Origin: UBA6136 sp044351045
Lineage (GTDB): Bacteria; Pseudomonadota; Gammaproteobacteria; Methylococcales; Methylococcaceae
Reading direction: 5' to 3'
Length of the DNA: 29,074 nt
Assembly (NCBI GenBank): GCA_044351045.1
Contig: JBILGM010000039.1
Location: forward strand, 1 to 29,074
The translations under genes and the position numbers were made by a program. Positions 1 to 8,231 of the stretch are shown here, one piece after another (the stretch's first letter is position 1; each line of letters opens with the position of its first letter). The notes under the pieces were generated by a model. The model did not search any database, was not told where the DNA came from, and saw only the letters and a list, made by a program, of their open reading frames with translations.

Positions 1-1
1 A

Positions 2-568
2 CGCGGGGTTCGCCTAGCAACCGGGGAAATCATCCCCGTGGCAAAGGTGCCGGGGCCGCAGGAGCTTGAAGCTCTGGGCGCCCAGGTCATCAATGACGAG
101 GCGCCGCGGCTTTTATTCGATGATCACGTCTACTACAGCGGGGAAATCCCCAGGATCACGCCCTTTGAAAAGGGACGGGTGGACCATCTGTGCCGGGAGA
201 GCGAAGACGCACCCTGGCAACCGGACCCGCTATTGATGGATGAGCGCATGCTGATCCTCCATGTGCGCGGGTTGGGCCTGGTTGTCTTCAGTGCCTGCTC
301 GCATGCGGGCATCGTCAACGTCTGCCTGGAAACCCGGCATCTGTTTCCGGGTATTTCGTTCTACTGTGTGATGGGCGGACTGCACTTGGGCGGAGCGATG
401 GAAAGAATCATCCCGGAGACTGTCGCCGGTCTGGCCCAGTTCAATATTCAGCAACTGATCGTCGGGCATTGCACCGGGTGGCGGGCACTGCATGCCTTGG
501 CCAACGCCTATGGCGACTCGGTCAGTCAATCGGCTGTCGGCACCACCTATACGCTCAAGGCGCCTTGA
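2..568 (+). CDS. Metallo-beta-lactamase-fold hydrolase, C-terminal part (5' end outside window)
   Basis: The reading frame is open to the left edge, so this is the 3' part of a longer gene; the GTG at 38 is an internal codon. The N-terminal HxHxDH metal motif of the fold must lie upstream of the window. What remains shows the later metal-site motifs: CSHAGIVN, GGLHLGG and VGHCTGWRA, each with a conserved His. This pattern matches the COG1237-like branch, named after 7,8-dihydropterin-6-methyl-4-(beta-D-ribofuranosyl)aminobenzene-5'-phosphate synthase of methanopterin synthesis. Bacterial members are mostly uncharacterised metallohydrolases, so no substrate is claimed. The next gene, a CobW-type metal chaperone, starts 25 bases downstream on the same strand, so the two may be co-transcribed. 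Confidence 0.8.
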   Translation, partial: RGVRLATGEIIPVAKVPGPQELEALGAQVINDEAPRLLFDDHVYYSGEIPRITPFEKGRVDHLCRESEDAPWQPDPLLMDERMLILHVRGLGLVVFSACSHAGIVNVCLETRHLFPGISFYCVMGGLHLGGAMERIIPETVAGLAQFNIQQLIVGHCTGWRALHALANAYGDSVSQSAVGTTYTLKAP

Positions 569-593
569 GCTATCGACACTTTGCAGAATCTGC

Positions 594-1562
594 ATGAACG
601 GCATCCAGTCCCCAAAAAAGCTACCGGTCACGGTGCTTTCCGGATTTCTGGGCAGCGGGAAAACCACGCTGCTCAACCACATCATTCACCAGTGTGAAGG
701 TCGGAAGATTGCCGTCATCATCAACGAGTTCGGCGACATTCACATCGACGCAAGTCTGGTCGCCGCTGCCAGCAGTGACATGCTGGAGCTAAACAACGGT
801 TGCATCTGCTGTTCCATGCACGGCGGCCTGGTGGAAACGCTGCATCGGCTGTTGCAGCAGGGCAAGCCGATCGACCAGATTGTCATCGAGACCTCCGGGA
901 TTGCCGATCCGCTGCCGGTGGCGCTGACCTTCAGTCGCCCGGACTTTCTGGCGCAACTGCGCCTGGATGCCATCGTCGCTTTGGCCGATGCGATGAGTTT
1001 TTCCCTGGATCACTATGACCAGCCCGCTTTGCGCCACCAGATTGCTTACGCCGATTGCGTGCTGCTCAACAAGTGTGACCTCATTGAAGCCCCTGCTCTC
1101 GAGGTCATCGAAAGCAGGATCAGACAGCTGAATCCGCAGGCGAGAATTTTCCGGACCACACAGGCCAAGGTGCCCCTGCCGCTGATCCTCGGGCTTGGTA
1201 GCCAAGAATGGCCTGGCAAACCGAAGCTGCCTGACGAGTTGCCAGATCATGTCTGTTGCTCAGAGGGAGAGCCCCACACCCATGGATTTCAAACCGTCTC
1301 CTACGAGCGTGCCGCCGCGATTGACCCGAAAAGATTCCAGCGGTTCCTGGAAACACTCCCCGACACCCTTTACCGGGCCAAGGGTTTTCTGAACCTCGCC
1401 GGCGTCACCAATCCCTATCTCTTTCATCTGGTAAGCCGGCGTTTCAGTCTGGAGGAGAGTGCAGCCTCACCGGCTGCCAATACCACCCGACTGGTATTCA
1501 TTGGTACTTGCCTCGATCGGGAAGCGCTGTTACGAGATCTGGACGCCTGTCTGGTGGACTGA
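594..1562 (+). CDS. CobW/COG0523-family GTPase, putative metallochaperone
   Basis: A 323-residue G3E-class P-loop GTPase. Walker A is GFLGSGKT (residues 17-24). The metal-binding GCICC motif has Cys 70, 72 and 73, ETSG is at 99-102 and the G4 motif NKCD at 159-162. A HTH cluster follows, then a CobW_C domain ending near LVFIGTCLDR. Family members insert zinc, cobalt or other metals into client proteins in the cytoplasm. The frame stays open upstream to 492, but that stretch overlaps the hydrolase and has no family similarity. The ATG at 594 places MNGIQ just before the first beta strand, as is usual. No clear Shine-Dalgarno is seen. The neighbouring metallohydrolase is a plausible client (inference). 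The gene converges on nth with only 2 bases between the stop codons. Confidence 0.88.
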   Translation: MNGIQSPKKLPVTVLSGFLGSGKTTLLNHIIHQCEGRKIAVIINEFGDIHIDASLVAAASSDMLELNNGCICCSMHGGLVETLHRLLQQGKPIDQIVIETSGIADPLPVALTFSRPDFLAQLRLDAIVALADAMSFSLDHYDQPALRHQIAYADCVLLNKCDLIEAPALEVIESRIRQLNPQARIFRTTQAKVPLPLILGLGSQEWPGKPKLPDELPDHVCCSEGEPHTHGFQTVSYERAAAIDPKRFQRFLETLPDTLYRAKGFLNLAGVTNPYLFHLVSRRFSLEESAASPAANTTRLVFIGTCLDREALLRDLDACLVD

Positions 1563-1564
1563 AG

Positions 1565-2230
1565 TCAGCGGGATTGAACTGCAATGGTCGGCGGCGTGAC
1601 AGCCGTCCTCTCCGGGTATTCGCACAGGTCCGCGATGGGGCAGTTGGCACACTCCGGTTTTCTGGCCTTGCAGGTGTATCGGCCATGCAGGATCAGCAAA
1701 TGATGCGCATCCTTGAGAAACTCCTTCGGTGTCAATCGGGTCAGCTTCTGCTCTACTTCTACCACGTTTTTGCCGGGCGCCAGCCGGGTGCGGTTCGCGA
1801 CCCGAAAAATATGCGTGTCCACGGCGATGGTGGGTTGCCCGAATGCCGTATTCAGAATGACATTGGCGGTCTTGCGGCCGACACCGGGTAGGGCTTCCAG
1901 TGCGGCCCGCTCCCGGGGTACTTCGCTGTTGTGCTGATCGAGCAGGTTTTGGCAAAGCCCTATGATATGACGGGCCTTGCTGTTGAAAAGACCAATCGTG
2001 TTGATGTAGGTCTTGAGGCCGCTCTCCCCCAACGCCAGCAGGCCCTCGGGCGTATTGCCCACAGGAAAAAGCTGGCGCGTGGCCTTGTTGACCCCTTTGT
2101 CAGTTGCTTGCGCGGAGAGTACGACGGCGATTAATAACTCGAAGGGCGTGTTGTATTCGAGCTCAGTGACGGGTTCCGGTATCGCAACGGCCAGCCGCTC
2201 GAAGATCTGGCGACGTTTATCCGCGTTCAT
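1565..2230 (-). CDS. nth: Endonuclease III, DNA glycosylase/AP lyase
   Basis: Removes oxidised pyrimidines and nicks the abasic site in base excision repair. It is 221 residues, slightly longer than the E. coli enzyme. The helix-hairpin-helix LPGVGRKTAN contains the catalytic Lys120, and the catalytic Asp138 is in VDTHIFRV; both keep E. coli numbering. The C-terminal [4Fe-4S] ligands are Cys187, 194, 197 and 203, in the classic C-x6-C-x2-C-x5-C spacing. The start ATG overlaps the rnfE stop as ATGA, so it is the last gene of the rnf transcription unit. An rnf-nth order is also known in enterobacteria. No terminator is visible before the convergent CobW gene. Confidence 0.97.
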   Translation of the reverse strand: MNADKRRQIFERLAVAIPEPVTELEYNTPFELLIAVVLSAQATDKGVNKATRQLFPVGNTPEGLLALGESGLKTYINTIGLFNSKARHIIGLCQNLLDQHNSEVPRERAALEALPGVGRKTANVILNTAFGQPTIAVDTHIFRVANRTRLAPGKNVVEVEQKLTRLTPKEFLKDAHHLLILHGRYTCKARKPECANCPIADLCEYPERTAVTPPTIAVQSR

Positions 2231-2931
2231 GGTGGCGAGTCGGTGAGAGCGACGCCGCGCGGTTTGGCCAGGGCGCCATGACGGGACCGCAGTTTTTCGT
2301 CGACAAGATTCTTCACGGCAATCAACAGACCCAGCCCGATAAAGGCGCCAGGGGGAAGTAGGGCGAGCAGGAATCCCTCATACCCCGGAAAGAGTTGAAT
2401 CCCCCAACCGGCTGCCGCCGGTCCGAACAAATCATTCGCCCCTTCAAGCAAGTGGCCCGTTCCGATAATTTCCCGCACGCCACCCAGCAGCGCTATCACC
2501 AGCGTGAAACCCAATCCCATGAAAAGGCCATCCGCCAGGGCTTTCGCAATGGGTTGACGGGAAGCAAACGCCTCGGCCCGGCCGAGAATCGCGCAATTGG
2601 TGACAATCAGGGGGATGAACAATCCCAGCGTCCCATGCAAACCATGAAACCAGGCGTTCATGCTGATATCAATGGCGGTGACGATCGAGGCAATCAGTAG
2701 CACGAACAAGGGCAGGCGCGCTTCCCGCGCAATTTTGAAGCGCAGCGCCGACACTAGCCCACTGGACAGGATCAGCGTCGCGGTGGTCGCGAGACCCAGT
2801 GCCAATCCATTGATGAGCGAGGTGCTGACTGCCAGCAAGGGACAAAGACCGAGCAAGGCCACCAGCGCCTGATTCTGGGTCCAGAGGCCGTCCCGGGCTA
2901 GTTGAAGGGTGGTTGGGGTGGTCGTCTTCAT
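2227..2931 (-). CDS. rnfE: Rnf/Rsx electron transport complex subunit E
   Basis: A 234-residue integral membrane subunit of the ion-translocating ferredoxin:NAD+ oxidoreductase. It is homologous to RnfA and to NqrD. It starts with a short cytoplasmic segment followed by about six hydrophobic segments. The hallmark LVTNCAILGRAEAFA holds the Cys expected to help ligate the intramembrane iron-sulfur cluster shared by RnfA and RnfE. A second half-motif, NQALVALLGLCPLLAVS, lies near the N-terminus. It overlaps rnfG upstream and nth downstream by 4 bases each (ATGA), implying translational coupling. Confidence 0.96.
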   Translation of the reverse strand: MKTTTPTTLQLARDGLWTQNQALVALLGLCPLLAVSTSLINGLALGLATTATLILSSGLVSALRFKIAREARLPLFVLLIASIVTAIDISMNAWFHGLHGTLGLFIPLIVTNCAILGRAEAFASRQPIAKALADGLFMGLGFTLVIALLGGVREIIGTGHLLEGANDLFGPAAAGWGIQLFPGYEGFLLALLPPGAFIGLGLLIAVKNLVDEKLRSRHGALAKPRGVALTDSPP

Positions 2932-3593
2932 GGCCTCTCTGCTTTACGTTTTGGGGAGACGGGGTCGGTCGTTGAGCCCTGATTAAATACCAACTCATGT
3001 CGATCACGGACGACCTGCAGCGCCCGATGAACCGCGCCGACCACGGCGCGCGGGGTAATGGTGGCGCCGGCGAGTTGATCAAACACGCCGCCATCGCGTT
3101 TTACACGCCAGCCGCCCTCCTCTGGGTGGGTCAGCGACCGACCGATAAATTGCCGGTTCCAGCCGGATTTTAGGGACTCAATCGGATCGCCCAAACCGGG
3201 TGTTTCATGATGTTCCAAAACGTGGACACCCGCCAACACGCCATCGGGCTGGACCGCCATCAAGAGCCTGATTTTTCCGTTATAACCGTCAGGCGCCACG
3301 ACCGGCAGCAAGACGGCGACCGGGTTGCCTTTATGGCGGGCCAGATAAACCGTCACCGGACGGGGGCTACCCAGCCGCTCATCCTGAATCTGGAGGGTGT
3401 CATGGATCACATCGTTATCGAAGCATCCCGCCGGCAGCAGCGATACTAGCGTTTGTCGCAGCATCATCTGCCGGTTTTCGGCAATGCGATCGGCAGAGAG
3501 CGCATCGATCAGCCCCAAAAGCCCCAGGGCGACCAAGGCAAAAACCCCCAACTGCACCGAGGGTTTGGAAAAATCGAGATTCAGCCGTTTCAT
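2928..3593 (-). CDS. rnfG: Rnf/Rsx electron transport complex subunit G, FMN-binding
   Basis: A 221-residue periplasm-facing flavoprotein of the Rnf complex. One N-terminal membrane anchor (about 14-33) precedes an FMN-binding domain. The flavinylation motif Dxx(s/t)GAT appears as DQLAGAT (172-178), so FMN is expected on Thr178; position 175 is Ala rather than Ser/Thr. The motif HHETPGLGDPI is also typical. The frame is open upstream to 3884, but that extension lies inside rnfD. The ATG at 3593 overlaps the rnfD stop as ATGA and begins the protein just before the anchor. Flavin attachment needs an ApbE-type transferase, which is not in this window. Confidence 0.95.
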   Translation of the reverse strand: MKRLNLDFSKPSVQLGVFALVALGLLGLIDALSADRIAENRQMMLRQTLVSLLPAGCFDNDVIHDTLQIQDERLGSPRPVTVYLARHKGNPVAVLLPVVAPDGYNGKIRLLMAVQPDGVLAGVHVLEHHETPGLGDPIESLKSGWNRQFIGRSLTHPEEGGWRVKRDGGVFDQLAGATITPRAVVGAVHRALQVVRDRHELVFNQGSTTDPVSPKRKAERP

Positions 3594-4612
3594 CGCGGGT
3601 GCCCGTAAACCCGGGGGCGGGTGAAATGATCGAGCGTGGGTGCGGCCAGATTCATCAGCAGGACGGCAAACGCCACTCCATCCGGATAGCCGCCCCAGGT
3701 GCGGATCACGTAGATCAATGCACCGATGCCCGCGCCATAAATCCAGCGACCGCGTCGGGTCGTCGCCGCACTGACCGGATCGGTGGCGATAAAAAACGCC
3801 GCCAGCAGGGTGGCGCCACTGAACAGGTGGAAGAGCGGACTGGGGTAAAGGGTGGGGTCGGACAGATGAAAAACGAAGGCGCAAACCATCAGGCCAGCCA
3901 GCAAACCGCCGGAGATGCGCCCGTCAATCAACTTCTGTCTGAGTAACCACAGCCCACCGCCGAGATAGCCGAGATTGACCAGGGTAACACCCGTTCGGGC
4001 TATGTTCAGGCGCTCCGGCAGCGCGGCGGGCTGTCCCGCCGCGACTTGAGTCCGCATGGCATCGAGCGGAGTCGCCATGGCCAGTGCATCCAGTCGGTGA
4101 TTGTCCAGTTCCCCAAAGATGGCCTGCAGTGTCTCGCCCACACCGACCGGGCCCCAGTGCCACAAGGTCATTTCCCTGGGAAATGAAATCAACAGCACGG
4201 CATAGCCGACCATCGCCGGATTGAAGGGGTTGCAGCCCAGTCCCCCGTAAACCTGCTTGCCGATGAGAATGGCCAGCAGCGTCCCCAGCGATATTACCCA
4301 CCAGGGCGCCAGGCCGGGTATCGACAGTGCCAGCAGGATGGCTGTTACTGTGGCGCTGAGATCTCTTAGCGTCGGCAGGGCGGGGCGCCCACGCAGTTTC
4401 AGCGCCGCACTCTCGCCCATCAATGCAAAGGTGATGGCCAAGCTGCACTGGGCCAACAAGCCGGGACCAAAACACCAGACCTGAATCAGGGCGCCCGGAA
4501 TCAGCGCGAGTAGGACGGCCAGCATGACATCCCGTACCTGTCGCTCGGAGATAACATTCGGGCCTGGGGCGAGTGAAAAGCGCCGTTTCGGTGGCGGGTG
4601 ATCAGTGGTCAT
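3590..4612 (-). CDS. rnfD: Rnf/Rsx electron transport complex subunit D
   Basis: A 340-residue polytopic membrane subunit homologous to NqrB, thought to form part of the ion path. The N-terminus (FSLAPGPNVISERQVRDVM) is a recognisable variant of the family start. GKQVYGGLGCNPFNPAMVGYA and HLFSGATLLAAFFIATDPVS are family signatures. The covalent FMN site follows Dxx(s/t)gAT as DALAMAT (175-181), giving Thr181 as the likely attachment residue. The C-terminal region RTWGGYPDGVAFAVLLMNLA is also typical. It overlaps rnfC by 11 bases at its start and rnfG by 4 bases at its end. Confidence 0.96.
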   Translation of the reverse strand: MTTDHPPPKRRFSLAPGPNVISERQVRDVMLAVLLALIPGALIQVWCFGPGLLAQCSLAITFALMGESAALKLRGRPALPTLRDLSATVTAILLALSIPGLAPWWVISLGTLLAILIGKQVYGGLGCNPFNPAMVGYAVLLISFPREMTLWHWGPVGVGETLQAIFGELDNHRLDALAMATPLDAMRTQVAAGQPAALPERLNIARTGVTLVNLGYLGGGLWLLRQKLIDGRISGGLLAGLMVCAFVFHLSDPTLYPSPLFHLFSGATLLAAFFIATDPVSAATTRRGRWIYGAGIGALIYVIRTWGGYPDGVAFAVLLMNLAAPTLDHFTRPRVYGHPR

Positions 4613-6155
4613 CGTGGTGAGGGGTTTCGCTTGCTGGCCGTGTTCTTATGATGGCACGCTTCCGGCGGGCACGTTCCAGCGCCTCCTGTATTTTCGGGCT
4701 GGCGGCTTCACCCAGTGCCGCCTTGCGCTGTTGGGCGGCCAGTTCTCGGTCTCGCTGCTCCTGAAGATTACGCGCCTCGCGTGCCTCGAAACGCATCCGC
4801 GCATGTGCCGCGTTATCCCGGGCTTGTTGCTCTGTGTGCACCGCCTGTTTCGCCTGCCGGAATTCGCTAACCAGGGGAATCTGGCTGGGACAGACGGCAT
4901 CGCAGCAGCCGCATTCGATGCAATCCAGCAAATGATGGTCGAGCGCCGGTTTGAGTTGTCGGGCATGGGCGTGCCAGTAGAGTTCTTGCGGGAGAAGGCT
5001 GGCCGGACAGACCTCGGCGCAGGCGCCACACCTGATGCAGGGTTGCGGGTTGCGCGTTATGGTGGGGGTCTCTGCACGCCTCACCAGAATAGCATTGACC
5101 GATGGGGTGATCGGCAAGGCGTCACTCTCGGCCGGATAGCCCATCATCGGTCCACCCACCGTCAGTCGCTGGGCCTGATCAGTGTAGCCCCCGCATTGTT
5201 CAATCAGAAAACTGATCGGCGTGCCTAGCCGAACTTCCAGATTTTGCGGGGTTTGCACCCCTTCGCCGGTTATCGTCACGATTCGGCTATCCAGTTTTTC
5301 CCCCCGCGTCGCGGCACGATAGATGGCGGCCACCGTGGCGACATTCAGGCATATGACGCCGATAGCTGCGGGGAACGATCCGGAAGGTACCTCTCGTCCG
5401 GTCAGTAACTGGATGAGTTGTCTTTCACCCCCGGCGGGATAGCGTGTGGGTACCTGAACCGTCTGGATCGCATCCAGGTTGCTGCACGCTTGTGCGGCCT
5501 TGAGCGCTTGCAGCGCCGGCCGCATGTCCCCCTCAACGGCCATCAGCGTGGTCTTGCAACCGAGGCATCGGCGCAGTAACTCCGCGCCTCGAAGGACCTC
5601 CTCGGCACGTTCGCGCACAAGACGGTCATCGCAGGTGATGTAGGGCTCACACTCCGCACCGTTCACGATCAGGGTGTCGAGGGTGAGTTCGCCGCTCAAC
5701 AGCTTGGCGGCCGTCGGAAAAACCGCTCCGCCCAGACCGACGATGCCGGCTTCACGAATCCGCTCAAGCACCTGTGCGAGCGACCAATTCGCCGTGTCCA
5801 GCGCTGGCAAAGTGGGGAGGGATTCGTCCAGTCCATCCGTTTCGATGAGGATGCAGCGGCTGCTGATCCCGTTGGGGTGTGGTATAGGGCGATCCTCGAT
5901 AGCGATGACCCGCCCAGAGCTGGTGGCATGAATGGGCGGGTCCAGTGAATGCTCGCCCCCGGCAATGCGGCTCCCGCGAAGTACCCGATCGCCCACAGTG
6001 ACCCAAGCGCTGGTGATTTCGCCGTTACGTTGCCGCAAGGGCAAGACCAGCCGGGCGGGTAGGCCGGCAAACCGGATTGGATGCTGGTTGGACAATGATT
6101 TATGCCCATCCAGCAGCAATCCACCAGGGAAACGTCCGGGCAAGGTCATGGTCAT
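4602..6155 (-). CDS. rnfC: Rnf/Rsx electron transport complex subunit C, NADH-interacting iron-sulfur protein
   Basis: A 517-residue peripheral subunit that exchanges electrons with NAD(H). It contains the Complex I 51-kDa-like signatures GLGGAVFPTAAKL and NGAECEPYITCDDRL, then a SLBB-like region. Two ferredoxin motifs, CIRCGACAEVCP and CIECGCCDAVCP, should carry two [4Fe-4S] clusters. The tail of about 70 residues is rich in Ala, Arg, Glu and Gln and looks like a charged helix; it is much shorter than the long repeat-rich tail of E. coli RsxC. The frame extends to 6254, but that part lies inside rnfB. The ATG at 6155 overlaps the rnfB stop as ATGA and gives MTMTLPGRFPGG, the normal family start. 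Confidence 0.96.
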   Translation of the reverse strand: MTMTLPGRFPGGLLLDGHKSLSNQHPIRFAGLPARLVLPLRQRNGEITSAWVTVGDRVLRGSRIAGGEHSLDPPIHATSSGRVIAIEDRPIPHPNGISSRCILIETDGLDESLPTLPALDTANWSLAQVLERIREAGIVGLGGAVFPTAAKLLSGELTLDTLIVNGAECEPYITCDDRLVRERAEEVLRGAELLRRCLGCKTTLMAVEGDMRPALQALKAAQACSNLDAIQTVQVPTRYPAGGERQLIQLLTGREVPSGSFPAAIGVICLNVATVAAIYRAATRGEKLDSRIVTITGEGVQTPQNLEVRLGTPISFLIEQCGGYTDQAQRLTVGGPMMGYPAESDALPITPSVNAILVRRAETPTITRNPQPCIRCGACAEVCPASLLPQELYWHAHARQLKPALDHHLLDCIECGCCDAVCPSQIPLVSEFRQAKQAVHTEQQARDNAAHARMRFEAREARNLQEQRDRELAAQQRKAALGEAASPKIQEALERARRKRAIIRTRPASETPHHDDH

Positions 6156-6676
6156 GAAGCTATCCGATGCACCGGCAATGTGGGCGGGCCGGACGGTATC
6201 AGGTCGATGCAATCGACCGGACAGACCGGTATGCAGAGTTCGCACCCCGTGCATTCAGCTGCGATGACGGTGTGCATGAATCTCGGTGCGCCAAGAATCG
6301 CATCTACCGGACAGGCTTGCAGGCACAAGGCGCAGCCGATGCAGCGCGGCTCATCGATGAACGCAACGGCCGGCGGCTTTTCAATGCCGAAGGCCGGATC
6401 CAGCGATTTGGGCTCGCGGCCCAGCAGTTCGGCCAAAGCCGCGATGCAGGCTTCACCTCCTGGTGGGCACTGGTTGATATCGGCCTCATCCCGGGCAATC
6501 GCTTCCGCATACGGCCGGCATCCGGGGTAACCGCATTGTCCGCATTGGATTTGTGGTAACAAGGCGTTGATGCTGTCGGAGACGGCGTTATCCGTGAGCG
6601 GAAGATGTCTGGAGGTATAGGCCAGCAGCCAACCTAAACCGGCAAACAGCAGGCTGAGCAGGACGATGGCGAGCAT
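6152..6676 (-). CDS. rnfB: Rnf/Rsx electron transport complex subunit B, ferredoxin-like
   Basis: A 174-residue subunit that accepts electrons from soluble ferredoxin. One N-terminal membrane segment (1-20) is followed by a cluster domain with Cys45, 48, 53 and 70 in PQIQCGQCGYPGC and INQCPPGG. A two-cluster ferredoxin domain comes next, with Cys112, 115, 118, 122 and Cys142, 145, 148, 152. This predicts three [4Fe-4S] clusters, as in E. coli RsxB, with a slightly shorter C-terminus. It lies 11 bases after rnfA and overlaps rnfC by 4. Confidence 0.97.
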   Translation of the reverse strand: MLAIVLLSLLFAGLGWLLAYTSRHLPLTDNAVSDSINALLPQIQCGQCGYPGCRPYAEAIARDEADINQCPPGGEACIAALAELLGREPKSLDPAFGIEKPPAVAFIDEPRCIGCALCLQACPVDAILGAPRFMHTVIAAECTGCELCIPVCPVDCIDLIPSGPPTLPVHRIAS

Positions 6677-6687
6677 GGCGTTTGCCC

Positions 6688-7269
6688 TCAGCTCCTGATG
6701 AGCCCGGCGAAGCCCATGAAGGCCACTGACATCAGCCCTGCGGTGATCAAGCCGATGGCGCTGCCTTGAAACGGCTTGGGGACATCGGCGCCCTCCAGTC
6801 GTTCACGAATGCCGGAAAACAGGACCAGCACCAGCGTGAATCCCAGCGAGGCACCAAATCCGAAGGCGAAGGATTCGATCAAGGTGTGACTGGCCTGGAC
6901 ATTCAGCAGGGCGACGCCAAGCACGGCACAGTTGGTCGTGATCAGTGGCAGATAGATGCCCAGTACCTGGGAGAGCAACGGGCTGGTTCTGCGGACCATC
7001 TGCTCGGTAAATTGGACGACCACGGCAATCAGAACGATGAAAACGATCGTCCGCAAGTATTCGGCATTCAGCGGCACCAGCAGGTAGGTGTTGGCGAAAT
7101 GGCTGAGTACCGAGGATAGGGTCAGTACGAATGTGGTGGCCAAGCCCATCCCCACGGCGGTCTCCTGCCGTCTGGAGACGCCCATAAACGGGCATAGTCC
7201 GAGGAACTTGACCAGTACCAAATTGTTGACCAGCATGGTGCTGGCGAGGATGAGCAGGGTTTCTTTCAC
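6688..7269 (-). CDS. rnfA: Rnf/Rsx electron transport complex subunit A
   Basis: A 193-residue, six-helix membrane subunit, the same length as E. coli RsxA and homologous to NqrE. The two half-motifs NNLVLVKFLGLCPFMGVS and LPLITTNCAVLGVALLN hold the conserved Cys residues proposed to bind a membrane iron-sulfur centre together with RnfE. The start codon is GTG, overlapping the gluQ stop as GTGA, so translation is probably coupled to gluQ. It is the first rnf gene of the unit. Confidence 0.96.
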   Translation of the reverse strand: MKETLLILASTMLVNNLVLVKFLGLCPFMGVSRRQETAVGMGLATTFVLTLSSVLSHFANTYLLVPLNAEYLRTIVFIVLIAVVVQFTEQMVRRTSPLLSQVLGIYLPLITTNCAVLGVALLNVQASHTLIESFAFGFGASLGFTLVLVLFSGIRERLEGADVPKPFQGSAIGLITAGLMSVAFMGFAGLIRS

Positions 7270-8204
7270 GGGCTGAGTTGGAAAGGTTCGGGAACCATCG
7301 AATCAATATCGCGAAGCCGCGCAAGTTGCCAATGTCGAATAGCCCAGTCGAGGATTTCTTCTGTGGCGGCCGCCTCCATGCCGGTCGGCAAGGGGTGTTG
7401 CAATAAGCCCAGTAAATGGCTAAGAACACGCCCTGGGTAGCGAGTCTCTGCCTCCGCTGCCAGCGTGCGTTTGCTCATTTTCTGACCGTCGGCATTCAGC
7501 AATACCGGGACGTGTGCATAGTCGGGGGTCGGCAGATTCAGGCGTTGTTGGAGATAAATCTGACGCGGCGTGGAGTCGAGCAGGTCCCGCCCCCTCACCA
7601 CATCAGTGATACCCTGTTCTGCGTCATCGATCACCGTGGCCAAGTGATAGGCAAATACCTCATCCCGCCGATAAACGATGAAATCGCCCACGTCCCGTGA
7701 CAACGCTTGCTCAACCGGCCCTAGTAGTCGATCATCAAATCGAACAGTGGCCTCGTCTGTGATAAGGCGCAACGCCTGATTAGCTGCTTGGTGGGGCAAT
7801 CGCTTGTGGCGGCAATATCCCGGATAGACCCCCGGTGACGAGTTAGTCCGTTCATCGGCCAACTCACGTCGCGAGCAATCGCAGGCATAGACCAATCCAT
7901 AATCCTTCAGGGCGTCCAGTCCTGCCCGGTAACGCTCCAAGCGATGGCTTTGATGAACGACGGAACGGTCCCAGGTCAGCCCCAGCGATTCCAGGCTGGA
8001 GAGAATGCGATCGGCCGCGCCGGGCAGGGTTCGGTAAGGGTCGATGTCATCGATACGGACCAGCCATTCGCCACCCTGAGACCGAGCTTCGAGGAAGCTC
8101 GCCAAGGCCGTGAACAACGAGCCTAGATGCAAGGGGCCGCTCGGCGAGGGTGCGAAGCGGCCACGGTAGGCGGGGCGATGGAAAGGCGCGACCGGATGCT
8201 GCAA
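7266..8204 (-). CDS. gluQ: Glutamyl-Q tRNA(Asp) synthetase
   Basis: Attaches glutamate to the queuosine base of tRNA(Asp). It is a GluRS catalytic-domain paralogue without the anticodon-binding domain. It is 312 residues long, with RFAPSPSGPLHLGS near the N-terminus (HIGH-type motif, His26) and KMSKR at 242-246. The zinc-site pattern is C108-x-C110 with Y127 and C131. The apparent start is TTG at 8204, preceded by GGAGAG five bases away. No ATG or GTG lies in frame before the conserved RFAPSPSG. It follows dksA by 27 bases, as in E. coli and relatives, and overlaps rnfA by 4. Confidence 0.94.
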   Translation of the reverse strand: MQHPVAPFHRPAYRGRFAPSPSGPLHLGSLFTALASFLEARSQGGEWLVRIDDIDPYRTLPGAADRILSSLESLGLTWDRSVVHQSHRLERYRAGLDALKDYGLVYACDCSRRELADERTNSSPGVYPGYCRHKRLPHQAANQALRLITDEATVRFDDRLLGPVEQALSRDVGDFIVYRRDEVFAYHLATVIDDAEQGITDVVRGRDLLDSTPRQIYLQQRLNLPTPDYAHVPVLLNADGQKMSKRTLAAEAETRYPGRVLSHLLGLLQHPLPTGMEAAATEEILDWAIRHWQLARLRDIDSMVPEPFQLSP

Positions 8205-8231
8205 GGCTCTCCGAGGCTTGATGGGTGAAAA

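Noticed and set aside
2928..3884. 318-codon version of rnfG with a long N-terminal extension
   Set aside because: The extra 97 codons overlap rnfD in another frame and lack similarity; the ATGA start at 3593 gives the normal RnfG.
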